Shown here: piece by piece, positions 49,635 through 57,658 of the stretch
How positions within the stretch are numbered: position 1 is the first letter of the stretch
Layout: every line of letters begins with the position of its first letter
Assembly: GCA_963662645.2 (NCBI GenBank)
Contig: OY759762.1
Coordinates: 372,001-436,000, forward strand
Source of the DNA: Aldehydirespirator sp963662645
GTDB lineage: Bacteria; Actinomycetota; Acidimicrobiia; Acidimicrobiales; Aldehydirespiratoraceae
Direction of reading: 5' to 3'
DNA length: 64,000 nt
The notes under the pieces: generated by a model
Database searches by the model: none
What the model saw: only the letters and a program-made list of their open reading frames with translations
What the model was told of the DNA's origin: nothing
Program-made: the position numbers and the translations under genes

Positions 49635-50527
49635 ATCTTGCCCAGAGCGAGCGCGCCAGCGGGCGCGGCTTGGGCTCCTCGACGACGCGTTCGTCGAGCC
49701 CGCCCGGTGCCCAGAGCGAGCGCGCCAGCGGGAGCAGCTTGGGAGCATTGGAGGCTGATCTGCGCCGTCGGCGCGACCGGGGCGGCAAGTGCCTGGTGCC
49801 CTACCTGACCGGCGGCCTGGGCAGCGACTGGCTGGAGACGATCTGCGCGGTGGCTGCCTCGGGGGCTGACGCCATCGAGATCGGGGTGCCGTTCTCGGAC
49901 CCGGTGATGGATGGAACTGTCATCCAGCAGGCCAACGACCGGGCCCTGTCGGAGGGTGCCAGCCCGCAGTCGATCCTGGCCGCAGTGCGCAGCGCCGCGG
50001 CAGACATCGGTGTGCCCACCGCGGTGATGACCTACGCGAACATCGCTCACCACATGGGCTACGAGCGGTTCGCCTCCTCACTGGCGGAGGCCGGCGTCAG
50101 CGGGTGCATCCTGCCCGACCTGCCCCTGGAGGAGGTGGGGGAGTGGGCCGCCTGCGCGGACACGGCCGGCGTGGAGACGGTGCTGCTGGCCGCGCCCACC
50201 GCGCCCGACGAGCGCCTGCCCCGCATCTGCGCCCGCTCACGGGGGTTCGTCTACGGGGTGGGGCTGATGGGCATCACCGGAGTGCGCGCTGAGTTGGCCG
50301 CCAGCGCGACGGCCACCGCGGCCCGTCTCAAGGCCGTCACCGACATGCCTGTGCTGGTCGGGGTCGGCGTGGGCACCCCGGCCCAGGCTGCCGAGGTGTG
50401 CGAGGTGGCCGACGGGGCCGTGGTCGGCTCGGCCATCGTGACCCGGATGCTGGAGGGCGCCGGACCAGAGGGCGTGGCCCGCCTGGTGGCCGAGTTCCGC
50501 GCCGCCCTCGACGAGGCCCACGGCTGA
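49631..50527 (+). CDS. trpA: Tryptophan synthase alpha chain with duplicated N-terminal segment
   Basis: A 298-residue TIM barrel that releases indole. The catalytic Glu lies in A-I-E-I-G-V-P-F-S-D-P and the Asp in P-D-L-P-L-E-E; the C-terminal phosphate site has G-V-G-V-G-T and G-S-A-I-V. It is about 25-30 residues longer than usual. The extension contains A-Q-S-E-R-A-S-G twice (from nt 49640 and 49709, 69 bp apart, in frame). The core begins at L-E-A-D-L-R-R-R near residue 40. Confidence 0.93.
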   Translation: MNLAQSERASGRGLGSSTTRSSSPPGAQSERASGSSLGALEADLRRRRDRGGKCLVPYLTGGLGSDWLETICAVAASGADAIEIGVPFSDPVMDGTVIQQANDRALSEGASPQSILAAVRSAAADIGVPTAVMTYANIAHHMGYERFASSLAEAGVSGCILPDLPLEEVGEWAACADTAGVETVLLAAPTAPDERLPRICARSRGFVYGVGLMGITGVRAELAASATATAARLKAVTDMPVLVGVGVGTPAQAAEVCEVADGAVVGSAIVTRMLEGAGPEGVARLVAEFRAALDEAHG

Positions 50528-50540
50528 GCTTCCCGACCGT

Positions 50541-50690
50541 TTCCGTGAGCAGACCTGCCGCCAGCGGCTCGTTCGCTCAAGAAGCTCTCCCGGCGATTCC
50601 GTGAGCAGGCCTGCCGCTCAGAGCGGCTCGTTGCTCAAGAAGCTCTCCCGGCGATTCTGTGAGCAGACTTACCACCAAGGGCGGCTCGAT
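50541..50690 (+). repeat. Three tandem 56-58-bp repeats after trpA
   Basis: Units beginning TTCC/TGTGAGCAGACCTGCCG start at 50541, 50597 and 50655, each containing GCGGCTCG and mostly GCTCAAGAAGCTCTCCCGGC. They fill the 234-nt gap before the flavoprotein gene. No gene or clear promoter is seen in them. Confidence 0.9.
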
Positions 50691-50761
50691 CGCTCGGAGA
50701 CCCGGAAAGAACCCATGACGGTTGGACAACGAGACTCGCGTTGATGGCTCGGCGCGCCCGG

Positions 50762-52267
50762 ATGATGGATCAGGACCTGATCGTGGTGGGCGGGGGAGCG
50801 GCCGGACTGGGCGCGGTCCGGGCTGCCCTCTGGGCGGGTGCCGACGTGGCCCTGATCACAGACGGGGCGCCGGGCGGGGAATGTACCTTCACAGGCTGCG
50901 TGCCCTCCAAGACGCTGCTGGCCGCGGCCCGCGACGGACTCGACTTCGCCGGGGCCATGGCCCGGGTGCGCTCGACCATCGAGCACATCGCGGCCACCGA
51001 GTCGGCCGACGTTCTGCGGGCCCAGGGAGCGACGGTGATCGAGGGCCGGGCCCGCCTCGTCACCCACGACACGGTGGCGGTGGGGGAGCGGCGCCTCACC
51101 GCGCCCCGCATCGTGCTGGCCACCGGGTCGCGCCCTGCGCTGCCCGACGACATACGGGGCCTGGCAGAGGCCCGGCCGCTCACCAGCGAGACCGTGTTCG
51201 ATCTGACCGAGGCCCCCGAGTCGCTGGGAATAATCGGCGGCGGCCCCACCGGCTGCGAGCTGGCCCAGGCCTTCGCGCTCCTTGGCGTGGACGTGACCCT
51301 GTTCGAATACCAGCAACAGCTGTTGCCCGGCACCGATCCCGAGGCCGCGGCGACGGTGCGAGCGGCCCTCCAGGCAAGCGGGGTCAGAGTGCTGCGCTGC
51401 ACCCGCGTGGCCCGGGTCATGCCGTCCCGGCCGGGTTCTGAAGGCGGCGGGCCGTGCTCGGTCCTCTACCGGCTAGCCCGCTCTCACGGGACAGGCGGGC
51501 GCGTCACGGTTGACCGCCTGCTGGTCGCCACCGGCCGGACGCCCGCGACCGAAGGGCTGGGACTCGCCGAGATGAAGCTCAAGCTCGGCGAGTGGAGCGG
51601 CCATGTCCTGACCGACGAGCGGCTCGAGACCTCGGTGAGGGGCGTCTACGCGGCCGGCGATATCGCCGCCTGGCGGCTGCGACGACCCACCCGGTCGAGA
51701 GTCCGACCGACGCCCCTGTTCACAATCGACAAGATCGATGAGCCGCGCCCTCCCCGCCGGCGGCGTCGGCACTATGCGGCCCTGAACCTGTCGCATGCCG
51801 CCGACGAGATGGGCCGGGTCGCGGTCGGCAACGCGCTGGGCAAGGGCCTGAGGGGACGGTTCCGGGGCGAGCTGGTGCCCCGAGTGGTGTTCACCGATCC
51901 CGAGGTGGCGTCGGTGGGTGTGGCCCCGAGACAAGCGCCATCGGGCAGCCGGGTGGCCTATCTGCCGCTGTCGGAGGTGGACCGGGCCGTCACCGACGGC
52001 CGCACCGACGGCTTCATCGCCATCGTGGCCGGCCCCCGCCGCCTGCTTCGTTACGCGGGCGGCGGCCGCATCCTGGGCGCCACCATCGTCGCGCCCCGCG
52101 CCGGCGAGATGATCGCCGAGGTCGTGCTGGCCATGCGCACAAGGGCATTCGCCGGCCGCCTGGCCCAGGCCCCGCACGCCTACCCGACCTGGTCCGGCGG
52201 CGTGCAGAAAGCCGCGGCCCAGTTCTTCGGCGAGATCGACAGCCGCCAGGCCCGCCGAATGCCCTGA
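50762..52267 (+). CDS. Mercuric-reductase-like flavin disulfide oxidoreductase
   Basis: A 501-residue class I pyridine nucleotide-disulfide oxidoreductase. The FAD motif V-V-G-G-G-A-A-G-L-G-A, redox disulfide G-E-C-T-F-T-G-C-V-P-S-K, NAD(P) motif I-I-G-G-G-P-T-G-C and second FAD motif Y-A-A-G-D-I-A are present. The C-terminal H-A-Y-P-T-W-S resembles the MerA-like branch rather than lipoamide dehydrogenase. There is no HMA domain or C-terminal Cys pair, so mercury reduction is doubtful. An Arg-rich insert (about 305-340) follows the second FAD motif. ATG 50744 and 50765 are alternative starts. Confidence 0.85.
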   Translation: MMDQDLIVVGGGAAGLGAVRAALWAGADVALITDGAPGGECTFTGCVPSKTLLAAARDGLDFAGAMARVRSTIEHIAATESADVLRAQGATVIEGRARLVTHDTVAVGERRLTAPRIVLATGSRPALPDDIRGLAEARPLTSETVFDLTEAPESLGIIGGGPTGCELAQAFALLGVDVTLFEYQQQLLPGTDPEAAATVRAALQASGVRVLRCTRVARVMPSRPGSEGGGPCSVLYRLARSHGTGGRVTVDRLLVATGRTPATEGLGLAEMKLKLGEWSGHVLTDERLETSVRGVYAAGDIAAWRLRRPTRSRVRPTPLFTIDKIDEPRPPRRRRRHYAALNLSHAADEMGRVAVGNALGKGLRGRFRGELVPRVVFTDPEVASVGVAPRQAPSGSRVAYLPLSEVDRAVTDGRTDGFIAIVAGPRRLLRYAGGGRILGATIVAPRAGEMIAEVVLAMRTRAFAGRLAQAPHAYPTWSGGVQKAAAQFFGEIDSRQARRMP

Positions 52268-52289
52268 CGCGCCCGTTCTGCACGACAGG

Positions 52290-52317
52290 TTGTCAATGAT
52301 GTTTCCTTATATATTAT
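52290..52317 (+). promoter_or_regulatory. Promoter of the AT-rich two-gene module
   Basis: TTGTCA (52290-52295), a 16-nt spacer and TATTAT (52312-52317), close to the sigma-70 consensus. The ATG at 52324 lies 6 nt downstream, so the transcript should be leaderless. Confidence 0.7.
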
Positions 52318-52323
52318 GCTTCC

Positions 52324-52488
52324 ATGCGTCTGGTCCTGGAACTTGATGAAGAGGAGGTGTCTCACCTGCTTGAAGCACTCAACGGCGTCGCTGCTATCGT
52401 GGAACGCGAAAGCTACATACTTACAGCCGCTATCATCATAAGGAACGTGATTGACAAGATAGTTCAGGCCAAGGGGGATTCGGAATGA
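52324..52488 (+). CDS. Small protein of unknown function in an AT-rich module
   Basis: A 54-residue ORF, M-R-L-V-L-E-L-D-E-E-E-V, then H-L-L-E-A-L-N-G-V-A-A-I-V-E-R-E, with an amphipathic helix and a hydrophobic T-A-A-I-I-I-R-N-V-I patch. I do not recognise it. Support comes from a good promoter at leaderless spacing, ATGA overlap with the next gene, and codon use that is much less GC-biased than its neighbours. The pair may have been acquired by transfer. Confidence 0.65.
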   Translation: MRLVLELDEEEVSHLLEALNGVAAIVERESYILTAAIIIRNVIDKIVQAKGDSE

Positions 52489-52748
52489 CGAGGGCATTGA
52501 CGCTGGATGACTTTAGCGAGGCCGAGATCGCGGCTAGCAGCAAGCGGGCCGCGCTCGGGTTCTTGGCCGGCATGACACGCGAGAAGGATCGACCGGACGC
52601 GAGGGACACCGCAGTCGGCAACTGGAGGTTCGCGGTGCGTTTCGCCCGCCGGTGGGCCTCCGTAGAGGAGATCGCTGAGGCGGCCGGAGTGTCGACGGAC
52701 GAGGTCTCGGAGATCTGCGAGGACCGGGAGGCTGCTTCAAGCCGCTAG
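52485..52748 (+). CDS. Small helix-turn-helix-like protein
   Basis: An 87-residue protein. Residues 58-82, S-V-E-E-I-A-E-A-A-G-V-S-T-D-E-V-S-E-I, look like a helix-turn-helix. The N-terminal part is helical with a K-R-A-A-L-G-F-L-A-G patch. The start overlaps the 54-residue ORF, and the end overlaps the convergent SDR gene by 4 nt. Together with the preceding ORF it may be a regulatory or toxin-antitoxin-like pair; this is inference from organisation only. Confidence 0.7.
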   Translation: MTRALTLDDFSEAEIAASSKRAALGFLAGMTREKDRPDARDTAVGNWRFAVRFARRWASVEEIAEAAGVSTDEVSEICEDREAASSR

Positions 52749-53497
52749 CCGGTGGTGAGGCCTCCGTCGGCGCTGACTATGGCACCGTGGATGCCGGGGC
52801 ACTCGTCGGAGGCCAAGAAGGCGAACAGCGCGGCGATGTGCTCGGGCGCGCTCATCGGCTTGAAGGCGATCATGCGGCGGATGAAGTGCCGGTCGGGGTC
52901 GTCTACCTGCTGGTAGTTCTGGACCATGGGGGTGTCGACCCCGCCGGGGGCGATGGCGTTGACCCGCACCGGCGTCTTGGCTAGTTCCATGGCCAACGCC
53001 CTGGTCAACTGCACGACCGCGCCCTTCGTGGCGCAGTAGTGGGCGGTGTAGGCCAGACCCTGGATCCCGGCGTTGGAGGCGAAATTGACGATATTGCCGC
53101 CCGACTCGAGCAGGCGGGGGAGCGCGGCCTGAGTCAGGAAGAACACGCCTTTCACGTTCACATCGAACATGAGGTCCCACTTCTCCTCGGTGACGTCCTC
53201 CACCCGGTCCTGCCACGAGACGCCAGCGATGTTGCCGAGCACATCGATGCGCCCGAAAGCCTCCGCGCAGCCGGCTGCGGCTGCCCGGCAGTCTTCGATG
53301 TGCCGCAGATCGCAGTGCCGCGTCTCGATCCGACCCCCCAGACCGGCGACCTGTGAGGCGGTCTCGGCCAAGCCGTCTTCGTTCACGTCCACGCCGAACA
53401 CCGCTGCCCCCTCGGAGGCCAAACGGACCGCCACCGCCTGACCCATCCCGGAGGCCGCTCCGGTAATCAGCGCCGCTTTGCCGTCGAATCGCCCCAT
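52745..53497 (-). CDS. Short-chain dehydrogenase/reductase
   Basis: A 250-residue classical SDR. The cofactor motif is T-G-A-A-S-G-M-G, the active site S in N-F-A-S-N-A-G and Y-x3-K in Y-C-A-T-K-G, with N-I-A-G-V at the usual strand. P-G-G-V-D-T-P-M follows. The substrate is unknown; sugar, steroid or acyl alcohol oxidation are all possible. ATG 53497 gives M-G-R-F-D-G-K-A-A-L-I-T-G. Confidence 0.9.
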   Translation of the reverse strand: MGRFDGKAALITGAASGMGQAVAVRLASEGAAVFGVDVNEDGLAETASQVAGLGGRIETRHCDLRHIEDCRAAAAGCAEAFGRIDVLGNIAGVSWQDRVEDVTEEKWDLMFDVNVKGVFFLTQAALPRLLESGGNIVNFASNAGIQGLAYTAHYCATKGAVVQLTRALAMELAKTPVRVNAIAPGGVDTPMVQNYQQVDDPDRHFIRRMIAFKPMSAPEHIAALFAFLASDECPGIHGAIVSADGGLTTG

Positions 53498-53556
53498 GTC
53501 GTCCCGCCTGTCCTCGTTTTCTGGTCCGTGTCGCCGCGGAGGCTACCGGCTCGCGC

Positions 53557-54261
53557 CTACGGAGGTACGGGCGGAGGCAGGGGAAGGTGACGCTCATGCG
53601 GGGCGGCGCGGCGCGGCCGTCGGTCCGAGCCTGTCGCGGTGCGGCGGAAGGTGACGCTCATGCGGGGCGGCGCGTCCGAGACCTTCGGTACCGAGTGCTC
53701 CCAGCCCTGCTGGCAGGCGCCTCCCATCGCCAGCAGGTCGCCCGACGCCAGCGTGAAGGACCGGCTGCGACCCCCGCCGGCGGGCCGCAGCAGGAGCCGC
53801 CGGGGGCCTCCCAGCGAGACGATGGCCACCACGGCATCGGCGGGGTCGATGCCGATGCGGTCGCTGTGCCAGGCGACCGAGTCCTCGCCGCCGCGGTAGT
53901 AGTTCACCCACACCGAGTTGAACCCGGCCCGGTAGCGGGCCCGCAGCGCGCCCGCCATGTCGTCGAGCAACGGCGGGGTGCCCCGCGAGCCCGGCCGGAC
54001 GAAGGCGCCGAGCCGGGGCTCGTCGACCATCTGCCCGTACATGGGACGCTTGGCTCGTGTCCAGCGCAGGCGGGCCGCCAGCTGCTCCAGCAGCTCATCG
54101 CCGCCGCGCAGCCACCTCGACGACACATCGATCCAGCTGCGGTCGTCCAGGTGCAGCCGCTCGACGGCTGCCGTCGGGTCGAGGGCCGGCGGCCCCTGGG
54201 CGAACAGGTCGCCCTGGCGGGGTCCCACTTCGGCGTCGGTGCCCGACCGGGAGATCTTCAC
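53557..54261 (-). CDS. AlkB-like Fe(II)/2-oxoglutarate dioxygenase
   Basis: A 234-residue protein of the AlkB family, which removes alkyl groups from nucleic acids by oxidation. Iron ligands are in W-H-S-D and W-E-H-S-V, and the 2-oxoglutarate Arg pair in P-P-R-M-S-V-T-F-R-R. The natural end was probably just after this motif. A 64-bp tandem duplication has added an out-of-frame tail, R-R-A-A-P-H-E-R-H-L-P-L-P-P-P. The GTG start is supported by a TAGAGT box 7 nt upstream. Confidence 0.9.
   Translation of the reverse strand: MKISRSGTDAEVGPRQGDLFAQGPPALDPTAAVERLHLDDRSWIDVSSRWLRGGDELLEQLAARLRWTRAKRPMYGQMVDEPRLGAFVRPGSRGTPPLLDDMAGALRARYRAGFNSVWVNYYRGGEDSVAWHSDRIGIDPADAVVAIVSLGGPRRLLLRPAGGGRSRSFTLASGDLLAMGGACQQGWEHSVPKVSDAPPRMSVTFRRTATGSDRRPRRAAPHERHLPLPPPVPP
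53584..53673 (-). repeat. 64-bp tandem duplication of the alkB 3' end
   Basis: On the plus strand, AAGGTGACGCTCATGCGGGG starts at 53584 and again at 53648. The inner copy encodes the P-R-M-S-V-T-F motif; the outer copy is read in a shifted frame as the protein tail. Confidence 0.9.
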
Positions 54262-54268
54262 AGGCCCG

Positions 54269-54274
54269 ACTCTA
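54269..54274 (-). promoter_or_regulatory. -10 box of the alkB-like gene (leaderless)
   Basis: On the minus strand, TAGAGT is 7 nt before the GTG at 54261. Confidence 0.55.
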
Positions 54275-54347
54275 GCGAACGTGTGTTCGTTCAGCAAGAG
54301 CGGGCTGCGCCAGGGGCGAGACACGCGCCAGCCCAGCAGACCAGCGG

Positions 54348-54896
54348 TCAGTTGTCGGTGGGATTGCGGGGATAGAGGCGAAGGCGACTCAGCTCTCCCT
54401 GCTGGCGAGCGAAGACCTGCCACCACAGCTCGTCGGGATCCGCCGAGAACGGATCGGACCCGTCGAGTTCCAGCACGAACCAGGCGTCCTCGGCCAGTTC
54501 GCCCTCGAGCTGGCCGGGCGCCCACGCCGCGTAGCCCGCGAAGATGCGCACCTCATCCAGTCCGCCCACCTCGTCGGGGTTGCGCTCCAGATCGACGGTG
54601 CCGATCCGCCCGATTACCTGCGACCAGTTCTCATCGGCATCGTCGAGCACCACCGACGCCAGCGCTATCACTGAGGACTGGCTCACCGGGCCTCCGACGA
54701 ACACCACGCGCGGCTTGCTCGCCGCCGTCGCCCAGTCTCCGATAGCGCTGCTGACGGTCAGCTCGCTGGGTCGGTTGAGGACCACGCCCAGCGCACCCTC
54801 GCTGCTGTGCTCGAGCATCAGCAGCACGGTCTGGCGGAAGTTTGGATCGGACAGACTCGGTGCAGCCACGAGGAGCTTCCCGCGGGTCGATTCCAT
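54348..54896 (-). CDS. YqgE/AlgH family protein (DUF179)
   Basis: A 182-residue YqgE/AlgH protein. It begins G-K-L-L-V-A-A-P-S-L-S-D-P-N-F-R-Q-T-V-L-L and has L-G-V-V-L-N-R-P-S, V-F-V-G-G-P-V and I-F-A-G-Y-A-A-W-A-P-G-Q-L-E, the family's strongest blocks. The biochemical role is unsettled. GGAAGA lies 8 nt before the ATG. It is divergent from thiD. Confidence 0.92.
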   Translation of the reverse strand: MESTRGKLLVAAPSLSDPNFRQTVLLMLEHSSEGALGVVLNRPSELTVSSAIGDWATAASKPRVVFVGGPVSQSSVIALASVVLDDADENWSQVIGRIGTVDLERNPDEVGGLDEVRIFAGYAAWAPGQLEGELAEDAWFVLELDGSDPFSADPDELWWQVFARQQGELSRLRLYPRNPTDN

Positions 54897-55015
54897 TCGT
54901 CGGTCTTCCAGTTAGCGGACGGACGGGGAGCGACACGGTGGCACTCCGGCGACCCCAAGCGGTGGCGGTGTGGCGAGGCAACTATGTGGCACGATCTAGG
55001 GTCGTGGTGTCGACC

Positions 55016-55804
55016 ATGCCGCCGGTGCTGCTCACGATAGCCGCTTCGGACCCCCTCGGGGGCGCGGGCGTGCAAGCCGACCTGGCCACCTTCGCCGCCT
55101 TCGGGGTCCACGGCGCGAGTGCTCTCACCGCGGTGACCGCCCAGTCGTTGACCGCGGTCACCGCAATCGCTCCCGTGGGCGCCGACCTAGTGGCCAGCCA
55201 GATCGACTCGGTGGCGTCCACCTTCGGCGTGTCCGGCGCCAAGACCGGACTGCTGCGCCGGCGCGAGGTGGTCGAACTGGTGGCCGACAGGGTCGAGCGC
55301 GGCGACTTGCCCGCGCCGGTGGTCGATCCGGTCATGGTGGACGGACGGGGAGTGCCTTTCGTGGGCGACGAGGTGGAGAGCGCCTACCGCGAGCGGTTGT
55401 TCCCGCTGGCCCGGGCAATCACGCCGAACCGGCGCGAGGCTGAGTTGCTGGCGGGCGTGTCGCTGCCCGGCCCCGACGCGGTGCTGGAGTGCACCGAGAT
55501 CTTCAGGAAGCTCGGATCCGGTGTCGTGGTGGTGACCGGCGGCGCCTTCGACGGCCGGCCCGACGACGTCGTGATCACCTCGGCCGGGGACGCCTGGGTG
55601 GCGCCCGGTCACCGCGTCCACACCGGAAACGTCCGGGGCAGCGGCTGCACGTTCTCGGCCGCGCTGGCGGCCGGCCTCGCCCTCGGACACGGCCTGGAGG
55701 ACGCAGTGGCCGCTGCGGGCCGGTTCGTGCGCTCGGCCATCCAGACCTCCGCCGCATGGTCGGTGGGCGGCCCCGGTCCGGTGTCGCACACCCTCAGCCC
55801 CTAG
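55016..55804 (+). CDS. thiD: Hydroxymethylpyrimidine/phosphomethylpyrimidine kinase
   Basis: A 262-residue ribokinase-like enzyme of thiamine synthesis. I-A-A-S-D-P-L-G-G-A-G-V-Q-A-D opens the fold, D-P-V-M-V-D-G-R-G follows, and the anion hole is V-R-G-S-G-C-T-F-S-A-A. No TPP riboswitch is visible upstream. ATG 55016 is preferred; GTG 55004 and 55007 are close alternatives, with a TAGGGT box at 54997-55002. No other thi gene is nearby. Confidence 0.9.
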   Translation: MPPVLLTIAASDPLGGAGVQADLATFAAFGVHGASALTAVTAQSLTAVTAIAPVGADLVASQIDSVASTFGVSGAKTGLLRRREVVELVADRVERGDLPAPVVDPVMVDGRGVPFVGDEVESAYRERLFPLARAITPNRREAELLAGVSLPGPDAVLECTEIFRKLGSGVVVVTGGAFDGRPDDVVITSAGDAWVAPGHRVHTGNVRGSGCTFSAALAAGLALGHGLEDAVAAAGRFVRSAIQTSAAWSVGGPGPVSHTLSP

Positions 55805-55867
55805 AGCGTTTCGACGAACGTTTCGACCCCAACTTCACATTGGCTCAAGTTTACATAATGCATATTT

Positions 55868-56068
55868 CCGGCGGATTGCGCATTCTGCGCTCACGGGCCG
55901 CTCAGGCCACGGCCTCGCCAACTCGGCCTCTTGATTTCCCGCTCCTGTTCGCTGCGCTCACGGGCCGCTCAGGCCACGGCCTCGCCAACTCGGCCTCTCG
56001 ATATCCCGCTCCTGTTCGCTGCGCTCACGGGCCGCTCGGGCCACGGCCTCGCCAACTCGGCCTCTGGC
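55868..56068 (+). repeat. Three tandem 67-bp copies of the dispersed repeat
   Basis: Units contain GCGCTCACGGGCCGCTC at 55887, 55954 and 56021 (period 67), each followed by ACGGCCTCGCCAACTCGGCC. The first lacks the TCCCGCTCCTGTTC part. They fill most of the 303-nt gap after thiD. The first 60 nt of the gap, 55805-55866, are locally AT-richer (AAGTTTACATAATGCATATT) and show no gene. Confidence 0.92.
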
Positions 56069-56093
56069 AAGCCGTTGCGGTTGTCGGGGCGTG

Positions 56094-56099
56094 TAGCTT
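56094..56099 (+). promoter_or_regulatory. -10 box of the large conserved unknown gene (leaderless)
   Basis: TAGCTT, 8 nt before GTG 56108 and downstream of the repeat array. Confidence 0.5.
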
Positions 56100-56107
56100 T
56101 GTGGGCC

Positions 56108-57658
56108 GTGTCCCGGCGACTCGAGATCGAACTGACGAGCCAGCGCGATGACGGCACCTGGACGTGGCGGGCCGCCGGCGCACGCCGGCCCAAGGGCGAA
56201 GTCCGTGGCGACCTCCTGCCGGACACAGCCGCGGTCGGCAGCGTTCTCAAAGCCGAGGCGGAGGGCGGGCTCGACGGGCTGGAGATCATCGCGGTGTCCG
56301 CGCCCCGCGTCCGCGCCGCCCCGACAGATCGCCTCGAGCTGATCGGGGGCGGTTCAGGCCCTCTGGTGACCACCGCGCTCGTCGCGAAGTCGCGCCGCCA
56401 CGACCGAGACGATCGCCGCCCAGCAGACGGCGCCCGACGCCGCGACTCCGACCGCAGAGGCAGCCGGGATGACGGCAGACGCAGTGGTCGCAAGCGCGAC
56501 CGCCGCGGCGACCACGCCGAGGACGCCGATCGGGAGCGCCGGGACCGGCGACCTCGCGGCAAAGATCGCTCCGAGCAGGATGCTCCCGGCGGTGATGGCG
56601 CTCGCGACTCGCGTCCCCGCAAGGACGGTGGGGCCCCGCGCGGGGACCGCCGGGATCGCCGCTCGCGTGACAAGCGCACCCGCGGAGCCTCGCAATCGGA
56701 GGATCGCAAGCGTTCCGAGCGACCGGCGCGGCCGAGAAGCCCCGGCCTCAAGGCCAAACGGATCCATCGCCAGGCTGTGCTCGCGGCGCTGCCCGAGAAC
56801 CAGCAGCCCCTGGCCCGCGAGGTGCTCCGGGCGGGCGTGCCGGGAGTGCGGAAGTCCATCGAACGCATGAACGCCAAGGCGGCAGCCGAGAGTCTTCCCC
56901 AGATCAAGTCCGAGCCCATTGTGGCGCTGGCCGAGCAGCTCCTCCCGGCGTTGAAGGCGGCAGAATGGCACGACCGGGCCGATGCGGCCCTGGCCGGAAT
57001 CTCCAAGATCGACCTGCGCGACATTCGCTCGGTGATCGCCGCGGCCGACCGGGCCGCCCGAACCGAGGAGACCAGGGCGCTGTCCGAGAGTCTGCGAGCC
57101 GGTCTGGCTCAGCGCCTAGAGGTTGATCAGCGCCGGTGGTTGGACGAGTTGGCCAACGCCATCAGCGAGGGCCGCACCATCAGAGCGCTGCGCCTGAGCT
57201 CGCGCCCGCCCAAGGCGGGCACGCCGCTGCCCCCCGACATGGCCGAACGGCTCGCCGGCCTGGCGGCTGCAGACCTGAACCCCACCGGCAACCAGCAGCG
57301 GTGGTCGACGGTTGTGGACTCGGTGGCCCTCTCCCCCGTTCGCACTCATGTGATCCCCGTCGGTGCTCCGGACAAGCCCACCGACGACCTTCTCGCCACC
57401 ATCCGCCGGCTGGCCGACCGGGTTCCACAGATTGCGGCTCTCTTCGGCATCGAGCCGCAGAAGCCGAGCCGGCCGGGCCGTCGACCTCCGCCGCCCCCGC
57501 CCGCTCCCGAGGCCGGCGAGCAGGCCGAACAGCCAACGGCCACCGCGGAACCCGCCGAACAACCAACCAACACCGCGGAACCGGCCGAACAACCAACCGC
57601 CACCGCGGAGCAAGCCGGCGAGACCGAAGCGGCCACGGACACGGCAGGGGCTTCGTGA
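56108..57658 (+). CDS. Conserved protein of unknown function with basic linker
   Basis: A 516-residue protein I cannot assign. Residues 1-90 form a beta-rich domain (R-L-E-I-E-L-T-S-Q-R-D-D-G-T-W-T-W-R-A-A-G-A). About 95-210 is an extremely Arg/Asp-rich disordered linker of R-D-R-R-type repeats. Residues 215-430 are helical (A-L-P-E-N-Q-Q-P-L-A-R-E-V-L-R-A-G-V-P-G-V-R). The end is a Pro-rich stretch and three A-E-P-A-E-Q-P-T repeats from a 33-bp DNA repeat. The charged linker suggests RNA or ribosome binding, as inference. It is coupled to the hydratase by a GTGA overlap. Confidence 0.8.
   Translation: MSRRLEIELTSQRDDGTWTWRAAGARRPKGEVRGDLLPDTAAVGSVLKAEAEGGLDGLEIIAVSAPRVRAAPTDRLELIGGGSGPLVTTALVAKSRRHDRDDRRPADGARRRDSDRRGSRDDGRRSGRKRDRRGDHAEDADRERRDRRPRGKDRSEQDAPGGDGARDSRPRKDGGAPRGDRRDRRSRDKRTRGASQSEDRKRSERPARPRSPGLKAKRIHRQAVLAALPENQQPLAREVLRAGVPGVRKSIERMNAKAAAESLPQIKSEPIVALAEQLLPALKAAEWHDRADAALAGISKIDLRDIRSVIAAADRAARTEETRALSESLRAGLAQRLEVDQRRWLDELANAISEGRTIRALRLSSRPPKAGTPLPPDMAERLAGLAAADLNPTGNQQRWSTVVDSVALSPVRTHVIPVGAPDKPTDDLLATIRRLADRVPQIAALFGIEPQKPSRPGRRPPPPPPAPEAGEQAEQPTATAEPAEQPTNTAEPAEQPTATAEQAGETEAATDTAGAS

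Noticed and set aside
50762..52267. Mercury resistance (merA)
   Set aside because: The C-terminal segment resembles MerA-like proteins, but the HMA domain and the terminal Cys pair are missing and no other mer gene is nearby.
54897..55015. TPP riboswitch before thiD
   Set aside because: No THI-box sequence is recognisable in the short divergent region between the AlgH gene and thiD.
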